The notes below the pieces were generated by a model. It was not told the DNA's origin and ran no database searches. It saw only the letters and a program-made list of their open reading frames with translations. From Eunapius fragilis (taxonomy: Eukaryota; Porifera; Demospongiae; Spongillida; Spongillidae): a stretch of 64,000 nucleotides of DNA. The first letter of the stretch is position 1. Each line of letters starts with the position of its first letter. This document shows positions 21,458-32,404 of this stretch, piece after piece. The stretch spans positions 2,902,553-2,966,552 of the forward strand of contig OY811980.1 of NCBI GenBank assembly GCA_963681505.1, written 5' to 3'. The position numbers were made by a program, and so were the translations under genes.

Positions 21458-22551
21458 TAATGAGTGGCATCAGTGCAGAAGCATACATCAGCATGGACAA
21501 AGGATCACCTTGACCAACACCTTCTTTGCTGTAGAGAGCTTCACTATTAATTGCTCATAAGTTATTAGGTGTGAGAAAGTTGACCATATTTGTAAACTAT
21601 GCTAATTATCCTTGCGCAGTAGCAATGGCTACTTTACCGTCCATCCAGAACGTCATGGCTAACATGTTTTTTAATTTAAAAAGGAACTTCATAATTGAGC
21701 ACAATGGAAAATGTGCTTTTCGAGCCTAATAATTGATACCATTAAAAAATACAGAAATTCCAATGCTACTTAGGATTAGTGGTTCTTGTGACAATGACTG
21801 TCAAGTTTGCTACACATGTGACCAAATGCAAAGCCTATGGAAGTCACCTGCAACATGTTCGGAAGTGACGCTGCCCAGATACAAAAAAACACATAAAATG
21901 ACACCAAGTGCTCTGATCCTCAGGTGGGTATGTGACATGTGACCATATGTCAAGACCTAAACACAAAAGGCATTAGCCTATCTGCTTGCTACCATGTCAT
22001 GTAAATCAACATTCCATGGGTGACTTTGCATCTGGTCATAGCAAATTGACAGCCATACTCACCAGAATTAACCACTAATTCTAACTAGCACTGGTGTATG
22101 TTCATCTACGTCTTCATCTACATCTATGCCCTGTTCGTCAGCATGCATGCATCCATTTAGCTAGCATTGACATAGAAGCATTTTTCAAGTCTGTTTTATG
22201 AGCGTCTAGCCCCATTGGTGATAGCGAGTTTGAAGAAAGCTTCAAACTACACAGCTGTTGGCACATATCATTCACTGCATCGGTTTCAATGCGCTCATTA
22301 TAATCACTGCTACTTGCAGCATCATTTAACTGAGGCAGTGAAAGACATTGAGAGTGCCTCCAGCAAGCTGCAATGGTTGAGGAGGAGATATTGTCCCATG
22401 CATCTTTCAGTAGGACAAGAGCATCTCGTACATGCGGTGGAGCGCCATACTTTAATCCTGCACTTCCTGCAGGAAGTTGCTGTGCTAAAGATTGGAGCCT
22501 GAAAATATGTGCATCCATCTCAACAAGTTTGGCTAAAAGGCTACTCTTATA
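21458..22551. other. In-place inverted block M, copy A (1094 bp)
   Basis: Flipping this block would join Tigger KVW (ending 21457) to YKSSLL (starting 22551 on minus) and bring LINE ...ALMPLI (ending at 21458 on minus) to its right edge. Copy B block: 52096-53189, also 1094 bp. Confidence 0.75.
22138..22551 (-). pseudogene. Tigger/pogo C-terminal part on the opposite strand, copy A
   Basis: Minus-strand frame from YKSSLLAKLVEMDA through DALVLLKDAWDNISSSTIAA, the helical tail typical of Tigger/pogo proteins (AW-x2-V/I-S-x2-T-I-x2-C). It picks up exactly where the plus-strand part stops at KVW (21457). It is therefore the missing C-terminus, turned around in place. Confidence 0.8.
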
Positions 22552-23012
22552 GAAATATTGGTTCAAAGTGTTCCAGATGGGAGTAAATGCTTCCTCACAA
22601 CTGGGAAGGATTCTCTATAGGAAGGACCACTCAAACTGCATGGATTTGGACAGTGCAGAAAAAGCTGTTTGGGAATGTGACTCAGCAGCTTTGGATAATT
22701 TAAGAAGATTGTTCACCCACCCTGTGATCTTGTTGTGCAGAAATTGTTTTGTGGTTTCCCGATCTCCAATGAACCCTCCTAAGAAGCGTTCACAACCTTA
22801 ATACCCAGGTGTTGAAACATTGACTTGGCTTCAGCTTCATGTTCTGCATCAACAATAAGGATACACTTTTCTGGCTCTGGATGATTTCCATATTTGGGAC
22901 CAAGTTCACAGAGCTTGTCAAACCAGTCACAGAGATCAGTGAGCTTGGCTGCACAGGACGAATCATCTGCATACCAGCTTTGGATCCATGTAGTAGGATT
23001 TGAGAGTGATTG
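22552..23012. other. In-place inverted block B, copy A (461 bp)
   Basis: Adjacent to block M. Flipping it joins LINE PLI to QSLSNPTTWIQSWYADD on its left and NQYF to PAIFEGTIYDHEKQ on its right, with no residue lost. Copy B block: 53190-53650, also 461 bp. Confidence 0.75.
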
Positions 23013-23681
23013 GGCCTGCTATTTTTGAGGGTACCATCTATGATCACGAAAAGCAGCTATTCTCTATTCCTACACGATTAGGTGGCATGGGAGTTTGCAA
23101 TCCAACTGAAAATGCCAAAATTGCCTATACCACATCCAGAGCAGGCACAAGACACATTGTTGATGCCATCAAAGGAAAGATGGAGTTCTCTTTACCTGAT
23201 CACAAAGTTCTAATGTCTGATGCAATGGCAAACATGCACACCACCCTCCAGCAGCAAGATGGAGTTATACTTCACACAAAATTGTCCAATTCTGAACTAA
23301 ATGCTAAAACAAGACGGGCAATACAACGGGCAGTAGAAGGCAAGACATCATCATGGTTAACAGCTCTGCCCATTGCTCACCATCACTTTGACCTATCTGA
23401 CACAGAATTCCGTGATGCCCTAACGCTGCGATATAATAGACCATTACTGAAGTTGCCAGCCAATTGCGATGGATGCGGAGCTGCAGCCAGTTTGGAACAT
23501 GCTCTTGACTGCAATGTCACAATGAAGTTAGAGATGTTATTGGCGACCTAGCATCACTTGTTTACAAGGAAGTCGTAAAAGAACCAATCGTGCAAGAGGC
23601 AAATGATGCAGAAGGTGTACCCTCCCTAATTGCTGATCTGGTGTATGGCAGCCCCAAACCGTAGCGTTGTTTGATGTACGA

Positions 23682-23815
23682 GGACTCCGTCAACTGATAC
23701 AACAAGAGGTGTGAAAGAGGCTCGGCGAAGAGCTGCTGCTTCTGAGTATTTCTTCTTCTTTTCTTCCTCAGCTGAAGAGAGAACGGCAGTAACAACCCGT
23801 TGTGTCTGTGACAGG
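23682..23815. other. In-place inverted block D, copy A (134 bp)
   Basis: Flipping it joins LINE ALFDVR to VTDTDAPS-type sequence and SVDGVL to EKQKFFVKQL. Edges carry the short inverted motif CGAG/CTCG. Copy B block: 54517-54670, 20 bp longer. Confidence 0.75.
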
Positions 23816-24480
23816 CTCGAGAAGCAAAAATTTTTTGTCAAACAACTTGCTCAGAAACTTGCCCATAAGTGGGACAAATCCAACAGTGAAGTAATAGGGT
23901 GGATGAGAGCACGACTCTCATTCGCTATACTCAGAGCATCAAACCTCTTTCTGAGGGGCTCTCGCACCAAATGGAGGAGTGCAATTGGTACGGACGATGG
24001 AGCAGGGTTGCCCACTATCTTTGCCTCAATGTCATGCTTTAAAATCTTTATCGTTTATCTCTTAATCATTTTTATTTGTTGGTTTCATTTGTGTATATTT
24101 TGAAAGTGAAAAAAAAAGTTAAGGGTTAATGTAATACATTAGGGTAATAGCATAGAAAACTGGTTCAAAAATTGAGACATCTGTGTGTTGAATCGGTATA
24201 GAATCACCCAGCGGCTACTGTAACTACAAGCCCACGCACATATTTATAAAAGCGAGGTTCATATATGCCATAGGCAGTGCGTCGTCATTGGAGCACGCTT
24301 TGCGACTGGACGTCCGGATCTCGTATTAAATAAGTTTAGCAAATCGGACAATTTTAATACCGTTACCTTTTACATGTACATGGTTGGCGGAGTCTACGAG
24401 CAACTGCATGGATAGAATTTTGGTCTGTAAAGTAAATAATTGCTACCAATAATATTCTGGACTCAAGATGTGGTTGTAGC

Positions 24481-24620
24481 GCTCATTGGCTTTCTTCTTT
24501 TCTGGATCAGCCTCGTAGCTGTCAAGTTCATAGGCTTTCTTCTTTTCTGGATCATGTCGCGCTCACAGACCTTTTTTTCTGGATCAGCCTTGTAGCTGCC
24601 GCTTTCTTTACGGGATTTGC
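24481..24620 (-). pseudogene. DPEKK-repeat coding remnant, copy A
   Basis: Minus strand encodes three units of about 14-15 residues: SYKADPEKKVCERD, (frameshift) HDPEKKKAYELD, SYEADPEKKKANERYNH. From memory, such xYxADPEKKxA repeats are common in sponge and other invertebrate predicted proteins, sometimes beside PIF1/Helitron genes. Only this short array is present, with a shift between units 1 and 2. Confidence 0.55.
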
Positions 24621-25376
24621 TTTATAGTATGCTCGCGAGCTTCAACCTTGTTAAGCAGATGACTATTAATAACTAAAGTGTGTCTTGTGCATTCCATACG
24701 TAAAGTATAGGAGTGGCTTACCGTATGTCGGTGAATAGCATATATATGGCCCTTCTGTATAAACCAAATTAGGTGCTACTTGCCTTTGTATTTCGTCCGG
24801 TGGGTCATACATGTTTCTGACCCATAAAGATTAAATCCAGATATATGCTGAAGCGATTGGGAGCTGTTGGCGCTTTTGGACATCGTTTCTAGCACGAGTT
24901 CTTCGTGGAGGAAGGAAGAAGCTGGAGAAGAAGAAAGTTGGAGGCGAATAACAGCTGGACCGGATACGAGACGTGCGCGCGACTATTTTTTTTCTCTAAA
25001 AGTGTGCACTGTTATGATACAGAACCAACGCAAAACTGTTCCTATATATGTGTTATCGTTCGGTAGCGACAAAGAGGGAAATGAATCCGATTCACGGCCG
25101 TCCCTCCACGTTTTTGATGTCATTCATTATACGACATCACTTCTGCTTCTATGACAACATTTTATGCATGCACATTGTACTCGACCAGTGCATAAGATAT
25201 GGGGCGAGTAGTGGTTAATAACTAAAAATCACGTTTTGACTTTTATGCAGGTTATGCATGTATTGAATTTACTTCTGTTACACAATATTGAGTAGTGTTA
25301 AGCAATGGTTTCTTGATTTAACAATATGTGTTTTTTCCTGTCATAATTCGAAGCAAAGACTGTGCCTTTGTTCATT
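24621..25376. other. Region upstream of talin-like gene, no exon recognised
   Basis: No F0 or F1 talin exon is visible here. Around 24890-25090 there is a purine-rich stretch and ACGCAAAACTGTTC, resembling sequence flanking the transposon insertion site (10648, 42830). Copy B equivalent 55476-56239, with a 9-base difference near 55960. Confidence 0.45.
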
Positions 25377-25577
25377 ATTTCTGTTCTGAACATCTTTAAT
25401 TTAGAGCCATTTGTAGTGCAACTTAAGGTGTAGCAAGAATGTCATTACGCAGGTTTCTCACATACCCAGGGTGGGAGTAGTTCTTATATGACCACTCTTG
25501 ACATTGTATAGCACGTCTGTTACACCTTAAATTGCTCCGCAGAATTAAAAGGCTCTAGAGACGTTTAGAACAGAAAT
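25377..25577. mobile_element. Foldback MITE-like inverted repeat, copy A
   Basis: Starts ATTTCTGTTCTGAACATC and ends with the imperfect inverse of ATTTCTGTTCTAAACGTC. Inner arms share CTTAAGGTGTARCA. About 200 bp, arms about 60 bp. No clear target duplication and no coding content. Confidence 0.65.
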
Positions 25578-25781
25578 GGTTGAGTGTTACTATGTGCATG
25601 CATAATATGGTGTATATGTTGTCATTGGAGTGGACATACTTTCCCCAACTGCTACATGCACCTGCATGATTCACCCATCCAGAATGCATGCATTTGTATA
25701 ATTCACGCACCCTCACTCATGGAATTGCTTTCTCATTTCCATAGTAATTGGTTCACCTAAATATTAAAACCTTTTCACCAG

Positions 25782-28700
25782 GGCTACCTAACTTTGAGGA
25801 GTTCTCTTTGTCATTGGATAACAGAAAAGATGGAAAAAATCCCCAGCACAAAGAAAAGATACTGCATAGAAAATGTAAGTACAGTATACAATGCTAGACA
25901 GTTTGGATTATTGCATTTTGATAAGCTTCTTTTTTTTAGTAATCTGGCTTGAGCCTGAGAAGACACTAAGTGAACAGGGTGTGACAGAGACTACAGAGGT
26001 GACATTGAGGCAGAAGTATTTCTTCTCTGATAGTTATTTGGACACCAGTGACCTTGTCCAGCTGAATCTGGTGTACATACAGGTGTGCTAGTGTGATTGA
26101 ATGGGCTGTAGTTCAGAAAAAGGTCCTTAATAATTTTTAAAAAGCAGTCATTAGTGAACCTCATGTCTTGTGATCTTGGTTTAACTAGTTTGTCTTTGGA
26201 TGAATCTTCTACCTGCACCCTTTTTCAAGTTAATAACCTTAATTATGGCTTATGAACTACATTCCCTGAATAATAAACTATTCATACTTTTCATGAGATT
26301 ATTTCTTCCCTTTGGCTGGCAGGGATAGCATCAAATGAATATTCAATTTCATTAGATTCAAAATTGATGATTTTTTGGGTGGTGAAGGGTTAAATTATCA
26401 TCATGGTTGCAAAATTGTGGTAACTAGTTGGCTTTTAATTTTGGACTTGAGCTAGGGGGCCATTGATATCATAATATTGTGCATAACCCCTGGCCACCAC
26501 ACTAAGTTAGTGTGACATGCACAATAACTAGAATGCATGGATAAATTGAATAATTTATTGCAAGTCCATTAATGGATGGATCCAGAGGCCAATTTCATTG
26601 AATTCGATTATTCCTTGTACTTTTTTTCTATCGGAACATGTATAATTTGTGATATGGCCTATGATACTAATAGTTTATACTGCAGCAACACTGCACCTAA
26701 TAGATGCGAATTTTACTCATTGTAGTTATTGACCACTGTTTTACTAACTTGATGTTGTTGTAATATGAATCAGCCCCTCAGTTCTGTTTAATAAACCAAT
26801 GCAAGTTACTGCAATTTAGAAATCTGTGTATATAATGTGCCCTTCATAATCCATTTTGCCATCACATTTTGACTCCAACTTTAATTTGATACTATACATA
26901 TCCCTACTAGTAGCAATCTGTAAATAATAAATATAAACATGCCCTTCATCATCTATTTTGACATTACATTTTGACTCTACTCAAATCAAACTTTAATTTG
27001 ATACTAACATATCCCTGTTAGCCAAATGGAGAAGTATATATATGGCACCAAAATGCACAAACTTTCATGATGTCTTCTCCCTATGCCTCGACTTGGCTTT
27101 TTCAGTAATGCCAACTCCCCAGCTGAACTTACACCTACATGTAGAACCTCCTGAATTTCATGTGGCACTAACATGGTGGCTTGAAATGGACACCTCTCAA
27201 AACTCCTGCTGTTTATTCTGTCCTTCTCAGGCCCTTGACTCCCTGGGTCACCATGCTCTTACATGTAAAAGTGGATGTGACTTAATTGTCAGGCACAATT
27301 CTTTGTGGGACACCAGGAAATTGTGTCAACTCGCAAGTATTGCATAAGGCAGGCAGCAGTGGACTAGACATAGAGGGAAGACGTACTCACCCCTCAGACA
27401 TGTTGGGCCATAAACTGGGAGTTTGGCAAACTGGCAGCACTGTACTTCACCATTACATTACTCCTAAATCATTCTACTTTGAACAAAGCGAGTGTGATGG
27501 CCGGATCCGCTGCATTCTCCGCAAACATGCCACCAATGACAAGTACTATAACCATTTGGGCTGGATTTGTGCCCCCTTAACCCTGGAGACATACAATTGC
27601 TGGAGAGAGAAGCCAGCAGATGTCTTGACACACTAGCTACAAGGATTGGCACTCAAATTGCTTGTCCTAAGTCTTAAGAAGTGTTAAGCATTGTCCTGGT
27701 CAGGGGCCAATGCTAGGGCTTTACTGGCTCATTTTAATAATGACTCTTTGTGCCTTATGGGTAGGTAGGTCAGTAGTATTGTGTGTTTGTATAAAAAATT
27801 AATGAAGTACATGAAATAAAAATTAATTATTCAGGGCAAGTTTATTTCATAAACCCTTAAGGTTACTTGAAAAATGCTAGGAATAAGATTCAACCAAAGA
27901 CAGAAGTAAAATTCAGATATGAAGATGTGAGGCATAATAATGGAATGAACCAATGCCATCACTATGTTTATAAATAAAAAAGAATAATAAGATATTTACA
28001 GTAGTCCTAGACAGTCCAATTGTTTTCATATTAGTAGTAAGAACATGTTGTGCACTTAATTAAATAACGCCTTTCATACACATGCATAAATTGATGTACC
28101 TGGTCCACTGATGGGGGACATGCACCCTGGTGCACTGATGTCTATACATCTATATTGTGTGAAAATACTGCATTTGGAGTTGAATAGCCTTATTACCTTC
28201 ACATCCGCATATGCACATCAACAAATACCACTATGACAGTCTCGGGATGCCATTCTTGATGGAAGCCATCCTTGTACTATTGGTGAGGCTATCCAGTTAG
28301 CTGCTCTTCTGTGTTACATTCAGCATGGCAATTACGATAGCTCAAAAACCATCCCCTCTTTTACTGACTTCCTTCCAAAGGAATATAGTCATGTATCTAA
28401 TGTAAAACACCTGATTTTGGGGGAATATAAAAAGCTTGTGAGACTGAATGAGCCAGAAGCCAAGTTGGCCTACATCCAGCAATGTCGCTTACTGCCCACT
28501 TATGGTGCAACATTCTTCCATGTAAAAGGCAGATCAGCTGGGATAATGTTTGTACCCCGTCTTCTTGGAATCAGCAAGGATGCCATTACAGTACTGGATC
28601 CAAAAAGCAAGCTTGTACTGCAGTCCTGGCCAGTAGAAGACATACATAACTGGGCCGATACCCCCAAAACCTTTTCACTGGCAAGTTAACACCATTTAAT

Positions 28701-29601
28701 TAAATTATAGAGATACATGTCCATATGGGTATCAGTACATTTGCATGCATGATGCCTATATGTGTTTGTACCTGTAACAGTACTTGCATGCAATTGAAAG
28801 TGGATGTATTGATTCTTCTACATTAACTGCAAATAGGGATAATAGACATAGTCTTTGCAATGAATGTACCACATAAATTTGAACAGCAGCACCTGTGATT
28901 CAAATGGTTAGAATGGTATTTTGCAAAGAACTAGGTTGTGAGTGCATTGTCGTGAGTGGCAGCATACTAAGACATAAAATGTATGAATCACAAAGCTGTT
29001 TATGACTATGGCCATGCATTAATAGAAATTGCGCGGGAAGGTTATATGTGGATTTAAAACAGCTGAAGGTCAGGAAATTTCAGGACATTTTGAAAACTAC
29101 TTAAAATTGGCAATGCATCGTCGTGAAAAAAAAGTGCCTGCAGCTGAACCATGGAGGTGACAGCCTTGTTAACACTATAAGCATTGTATCTTATCTCATA
29201 AACAATTTTGCTTATTTTATAGTGAGGCAGAAGCATTAAATGACCTTGATCAGCATTTTGCTATGGAAACCTGTGTAGCATATGAACGCTTGAATGAAAC
29301 CATGACATCTCAGCAGCTAGGTGGGTCTGAACCTAAATCTCCCTCTGGCCAAGAAAATCCAAGGATTCAAAACACTTCTTCAAATGATGACGATGTATTG
29401 TACGATAGTCCCATAGTTTCAATGAATGGCACTCCCAGTGATCAGCAAGGAGATGAAGGTGCAGTGTACTATAGCTCCATAGTTTCAAGGGATACGACTC
29501 CCACTGATATATCTACTCAGTCAGCTTATGCTGGTCTCTACTATAGCTCCATCTCGTCAAGGATCACTGAGGAAAGTAATGATGATGCAATTTATTATTG
29601 A
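25782..29601 (+). CDS. Talin-head-like FERM protein with tyrosine-motif tail, copy A (5' incomplete)
   Basis: Five exons: 25782-25874, 25940-26082, 28240-28680, 29026-29156 and 29223-29601 (TGA). About 394 codons, phases consistent. Exons 1-2 match the end of talin F1 and start of F2 (IWLEPEKTLSEQG, QLNLVYIQ). Exon 3 covers F2 and F3 (SRDAILDGSHP, DFLPKEY, VPRLLGISKDAI, WPVEDIHNWA). Exon 4 ends F3 (FKTAEGQEISGHFENYLKLA). Talin F2-F3 binds integrin tails and lipids at the membrane. Instead of the talin rod, exon 5 encodes an acidic tail with VLYDSPIVS, AVYYSSIVS and GLYYSSISS and stops at IYY. The intron after exon 3 has a GC donor (CTG|GCAAGT). The preceding exon (phase 1) was not found. A decayed LINE lies in intron 2. 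Confidence 0.82.
26830..27018. repeat. Two-unit tandem duplication in intron 2, copy A
   Basis: The stretch from GTGCCCTTCATAATCC to ATACATATCCCT (about 26838-26906) recurs at about 26940-27017 with changes. Same in copy B (about 57700-57880). Confidence 0.75.
27042..27690 (+). pseudogene. LINE C-terminal remnant in talin-like intron, copy A
   Basis: Frame with LNLHLHVEPPEFHVALTWWL, then the zinc-knuckle-like CCLFCPSQALDSLGHHALTC, a frameshift, then HKLGVWQTGS, RKHATNDKYYNHLGWICAPL and ETYNCW. This is the C-terminal region of the same type of LINE as at 21458-24030 but a different copy, in sense orientation to the gene. Frameshifts and a stop (HTS-like TAG at 27634) make it dead. Copy B reads through that position. 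Confidence 0.72.
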
Positions 29602-31377
29602 AGTAATTTATATATCGCATTACTATGAACTCATGCACTCTTATAGAAGTGAAAATGCACATAGATCAATAATTGCTTGTTTTACACAATTGTTTTATTA
29701 TGTGTTGTAGCATACTTATATACTTAATCTAGCTTGATTCATATATGTGTCTCATAACCTTTCGTACATTTATATTTCCATCTCGAACCTGACTATGCAA
29801 ATCACAATTCCTATTGCGGGATTTACAATATACATCATTCGTTCAAGAGCCAAAGATGCAATGAAATCCAAATCATTTGAAATGGTAATTCTAATGTAGA
29901 GGTTCTAAAGGTTAGGAGAGAATGAACACATATTACTGATAGGTGCTTTTAACCTTTCATCAAAGGAAACTTTTACTTTCACAACAGAGCTTGGTGGAAC
30001 GTCATATGGTACTAAAAACACATGTCACAATGAACCAGATCTATGTTTGATTGAATTTGACCCTGATCAAAGCCAACTCCAGGGTCATTCTGTCTATAGT
30101 ATGTATTTAACTTAATTTGCTGTATGTGTGTTATGTAGTGGTATGTATTAAGACACAGAAACCAAGAGATCTACGTGATTTAAAATTCAGGAGGGCTCTG
30201 GGCCCAGGCCCGTAAACAGGTCTGAAGATGTGGGAAGGGGGGGGGGGGGGGGGGGGTTTCAGGAAAACAATAAAGGTGGAACTAACAGGGGGGAGGGTGG
30301 TGCTGTGCCCCTCCCACCCAGCTAGGGGATATGGGGTGTGCTATAAGCTCCCCCATTGAGGCCTGGGGCTCGCCCCAGAGGTTTTGCAAGTAGCTAGCAT
30401 TTCAAAATCGGAATTTCATTTGTTTCTATAAATAACTTGTGACAAATGACTAATTTTATCAACTGCTTTAATGTTACTTATTTATTGTATTAATAGAAGA
30501 TGCATGGTCATACCTACAAGCAAGTGTGAGGAAAGATATTACATACAATCCTTGGCTTTATTACATGTTCCAGTTCCATTCTCCTTTTATGTAATCAATA
30601 TTGAAATCACTATCTCTATTATAGTGGATATGCATATCTCTATTATAGTGGATATGTATATCTCTATTATAGTGGATATGCATAGGTGCCTTTTTCTTGG
30701 CCCATATATGCACGCATGTAGTTATCTGGTTGATACCATTAGGATTGAGGTTGGTGATATCCCCAGAGGTGGTGGTTGGTGGGAAGGTCTGACTGATGTA
30801 CCCACCAGACAGGCTCTTTGAAGTGTTTGGAACAGAATGACAATGAACAGTGTATCCTGTTAGGATGACATATTGAGGGAGCTCTGGACAGTCAGCCAGG
30901 ACACTCTGACAGATGTTCTGTTAATAGCTAGTACCACCACACCTGGCACATTTGTTGAAGGGTACAAGCGTAAAAGTACCATGATATGCAGGTGTATGCA
31001 TGGACAGACCAGAGGCATCTGAATGAAATTACTATCAGACTACTACACAGACTACATTACTAGATCTTGGGTGTCGCAACGATCTGTCCTCTTGCCTGAG
31101 TGTCATCGGTTCGAACCTAGACCTCGGTTCCACTGCTTAATTCTGATTGTGCTCGAGCACCATGTCACTTAGTTAGCTTTCTGTATCCTTTTTGCCAGTT
31201 CATCAGATCTGTGAAATCCTTTGAGGTATGGCCATTCAGGAATTAGCTAGCTTGTTACTTGTGGTGTGGTTGGGCACGTGCGCTGACCAAACAAGAGTTC
31301 AGCTGGACTGAGGCTCTGCACCATGGCAAAGGTGTTGCCCTGTAGTTAGGTAGTGCCAGATGAGGGTCATCAGTATG
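29602..31377. other. Spacer downstream of talin-like gene, copy A
   Basis: Holds a G/C-rich block with poly-G (30190-30390) beginning GGGCTCTGGGCCCAGGCCCG, likely a repeat fragment, and a 24-bp tandem repeat at 30609-30682. A 60-codon open stretch near 29915-30110 contains TDNG-free sequence I cannot assign; it is broken in copy B. Copy B equivalent 60483-62716. Confidence 0.5.
30609..30682. repeat. 24-bp tandem repeat, three units
   Basis: ATCTCTATTATAGTGGATATG plus CAT repeated three times. Copy B (about 61462-61526) has a shortened, altered version. Confidence 0.9.
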
Positions 31378-32330
31378 CTAAAGGAGTGCTTTGATTGTTT
31401 TCACTGTCTGTTCAGCTAGCCCATTGCCTCTAGGGTAGTATGGGCTACTGGTGGTATGCTGAAAACTGTACAAAGCAGCAAATGCTTTCATTTCGTTCGA
31501 AGTGTACTGAGACCCATTATCTCTGACGAGTTCTTCAGGAATGCCATTACATGCAAATACACATTTGAATGTTTCAATCAAGATTTGAGATGTTGTTCTT
31601 GGTAGTTGTAGTTGTATCACCTCCGGGTATGTGCGCCCATGTAATGTGAAGATGTCTGAAGCTGCTTTCACAGCCTTGCAGGAGGTTTTGTAATTAATAT
31701 ACCCATCAGAACCACCACGTGCCCAGTTCAACTAACCAGAAACTGACAAACAGACTTGATAAAAACCAACCTATCCTGCTTGTGCCAAGGACACTTGGGG
31801 AGAGCTGTGGGTATCATTGGTTCCCCCGGAGTAATGTTCCTTTTTGTACACACGTGACAGTGTTGAATCATTTTGCAGATCTGTTGACTCAGCCCCAAGT
31901 AAAGTTCCTTTTCGTACACATGTGACAGTGTTGAATCGTTTTGCAAATCTGTTGGTTCAGCCCCAACCACCAGACAGCAGCTGTGGCTCTCAAGCGACAT
32001 CACTGGATGCCAAGGTGTCCCTCATGTAGCGTTTTGAAGGTGTAAGAGTGTAGAGATGTTCGAACAATTATTCTGTTCCCATACAATAGCAAGTCGTTGC
32101 AGATGGTTAGGTCACTTCGAACCAGCCAGAGTGGTTTAAGATTGGTTGTGATTTTTGCTTCAGAGGCCATCCATTTAGACACAACTGTCGGAGTGAAGTG
32201 CACACAGGATCAGCTTGCTGAGCTGAGCGATACAGTTCTAGGAATGACTTCAGTGTGTATGAGGCATTAAATATACAACTGTAGGGTATTGAAAAAGTCT
32301 TATTTTGACCTATCTTTTGGGTGTGGGAAC
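31378..32330 (-). pseudogene. Ty3/gypsy pol: integrase part, copy A
   Basis: Minus strand. Linker (SAQQADPVC), TICNDLLLYGNRIIV, then H2C2 zinc domain (HEGHLGIQ...CHVCTKRN) and integrase core with LVRDNGSQYTSNEMKAFAAL, SSPYYPRGNGLAEQTVKTIK. A stop follows GIQ and the zinc-core junction is shifted. Two of the three DDE carboxylates (D in RDNG, E in LAEQ) are visible. Inactive. Confidence 0.82.
31838..31985. repeat. 73-bp tandem duplication inside gypsy integrase, copy A only
   Basis: GTTCCTTTTYGTACACRYGTG to CAGCCCCAAs occurs twice in tandem; copy B has it once (63054-63120). It duplicates the zinc-domain coding segment and shifts the frame. Confidence 0.85.
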
Positions 32331-32404
32331 CCTGGTTACAGCCATCTCTTTGGTCACATGAAGGATTAAATCCTGGCAAGCACATTGGATTGGGCGGCAT
32401 TCTA

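Larger units (their letters stand above)
21458..24030. mobile_element. LINE retrotransposon, scrambled by inversions, copy A
   Basis: Pieces in order of the original protein: RT segment with GVGQGDPLSMLMYAS on minus (about 21760-21458); RT segment with YADD box SWYADDSSCAAKL on minus (23012-22552); C-terminal domain on plus (23013-23681) with PTRLGGMGV, SSWLTALP and CDGCGA...LEHALDC; a 134-bp piece on minus (23815-23682) with LSSAEEEKKKKYSEAA; tail on plus (23816-24030) with GWMRARLSFAILRASNLFLR. Together they collinearly match a LINE-type RT ORF I recognise from cnidarian and sponge repeats. Internal stops make it inactive. Confidence 0.8.

Noticed and set aside
21458..23012. LINE twin-priming as the full explanation of the strand switches
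   Set aside because: It would explain the flipped YADD piece next to the plus-strand C-terminus, but not the flipped Tigger C-terminus plus upstream RT, nor the separate 134-bp block.
31060..31140. tRNA-like B-box (GGTTCGAACC) suggesting a tRNA gene or tRNA-derived SINE
   Set aside because: No acceptor stem or anticodon arm can be folded at the right spacing, and copy B has TTTCGAACT at the same place, breaking the motif.
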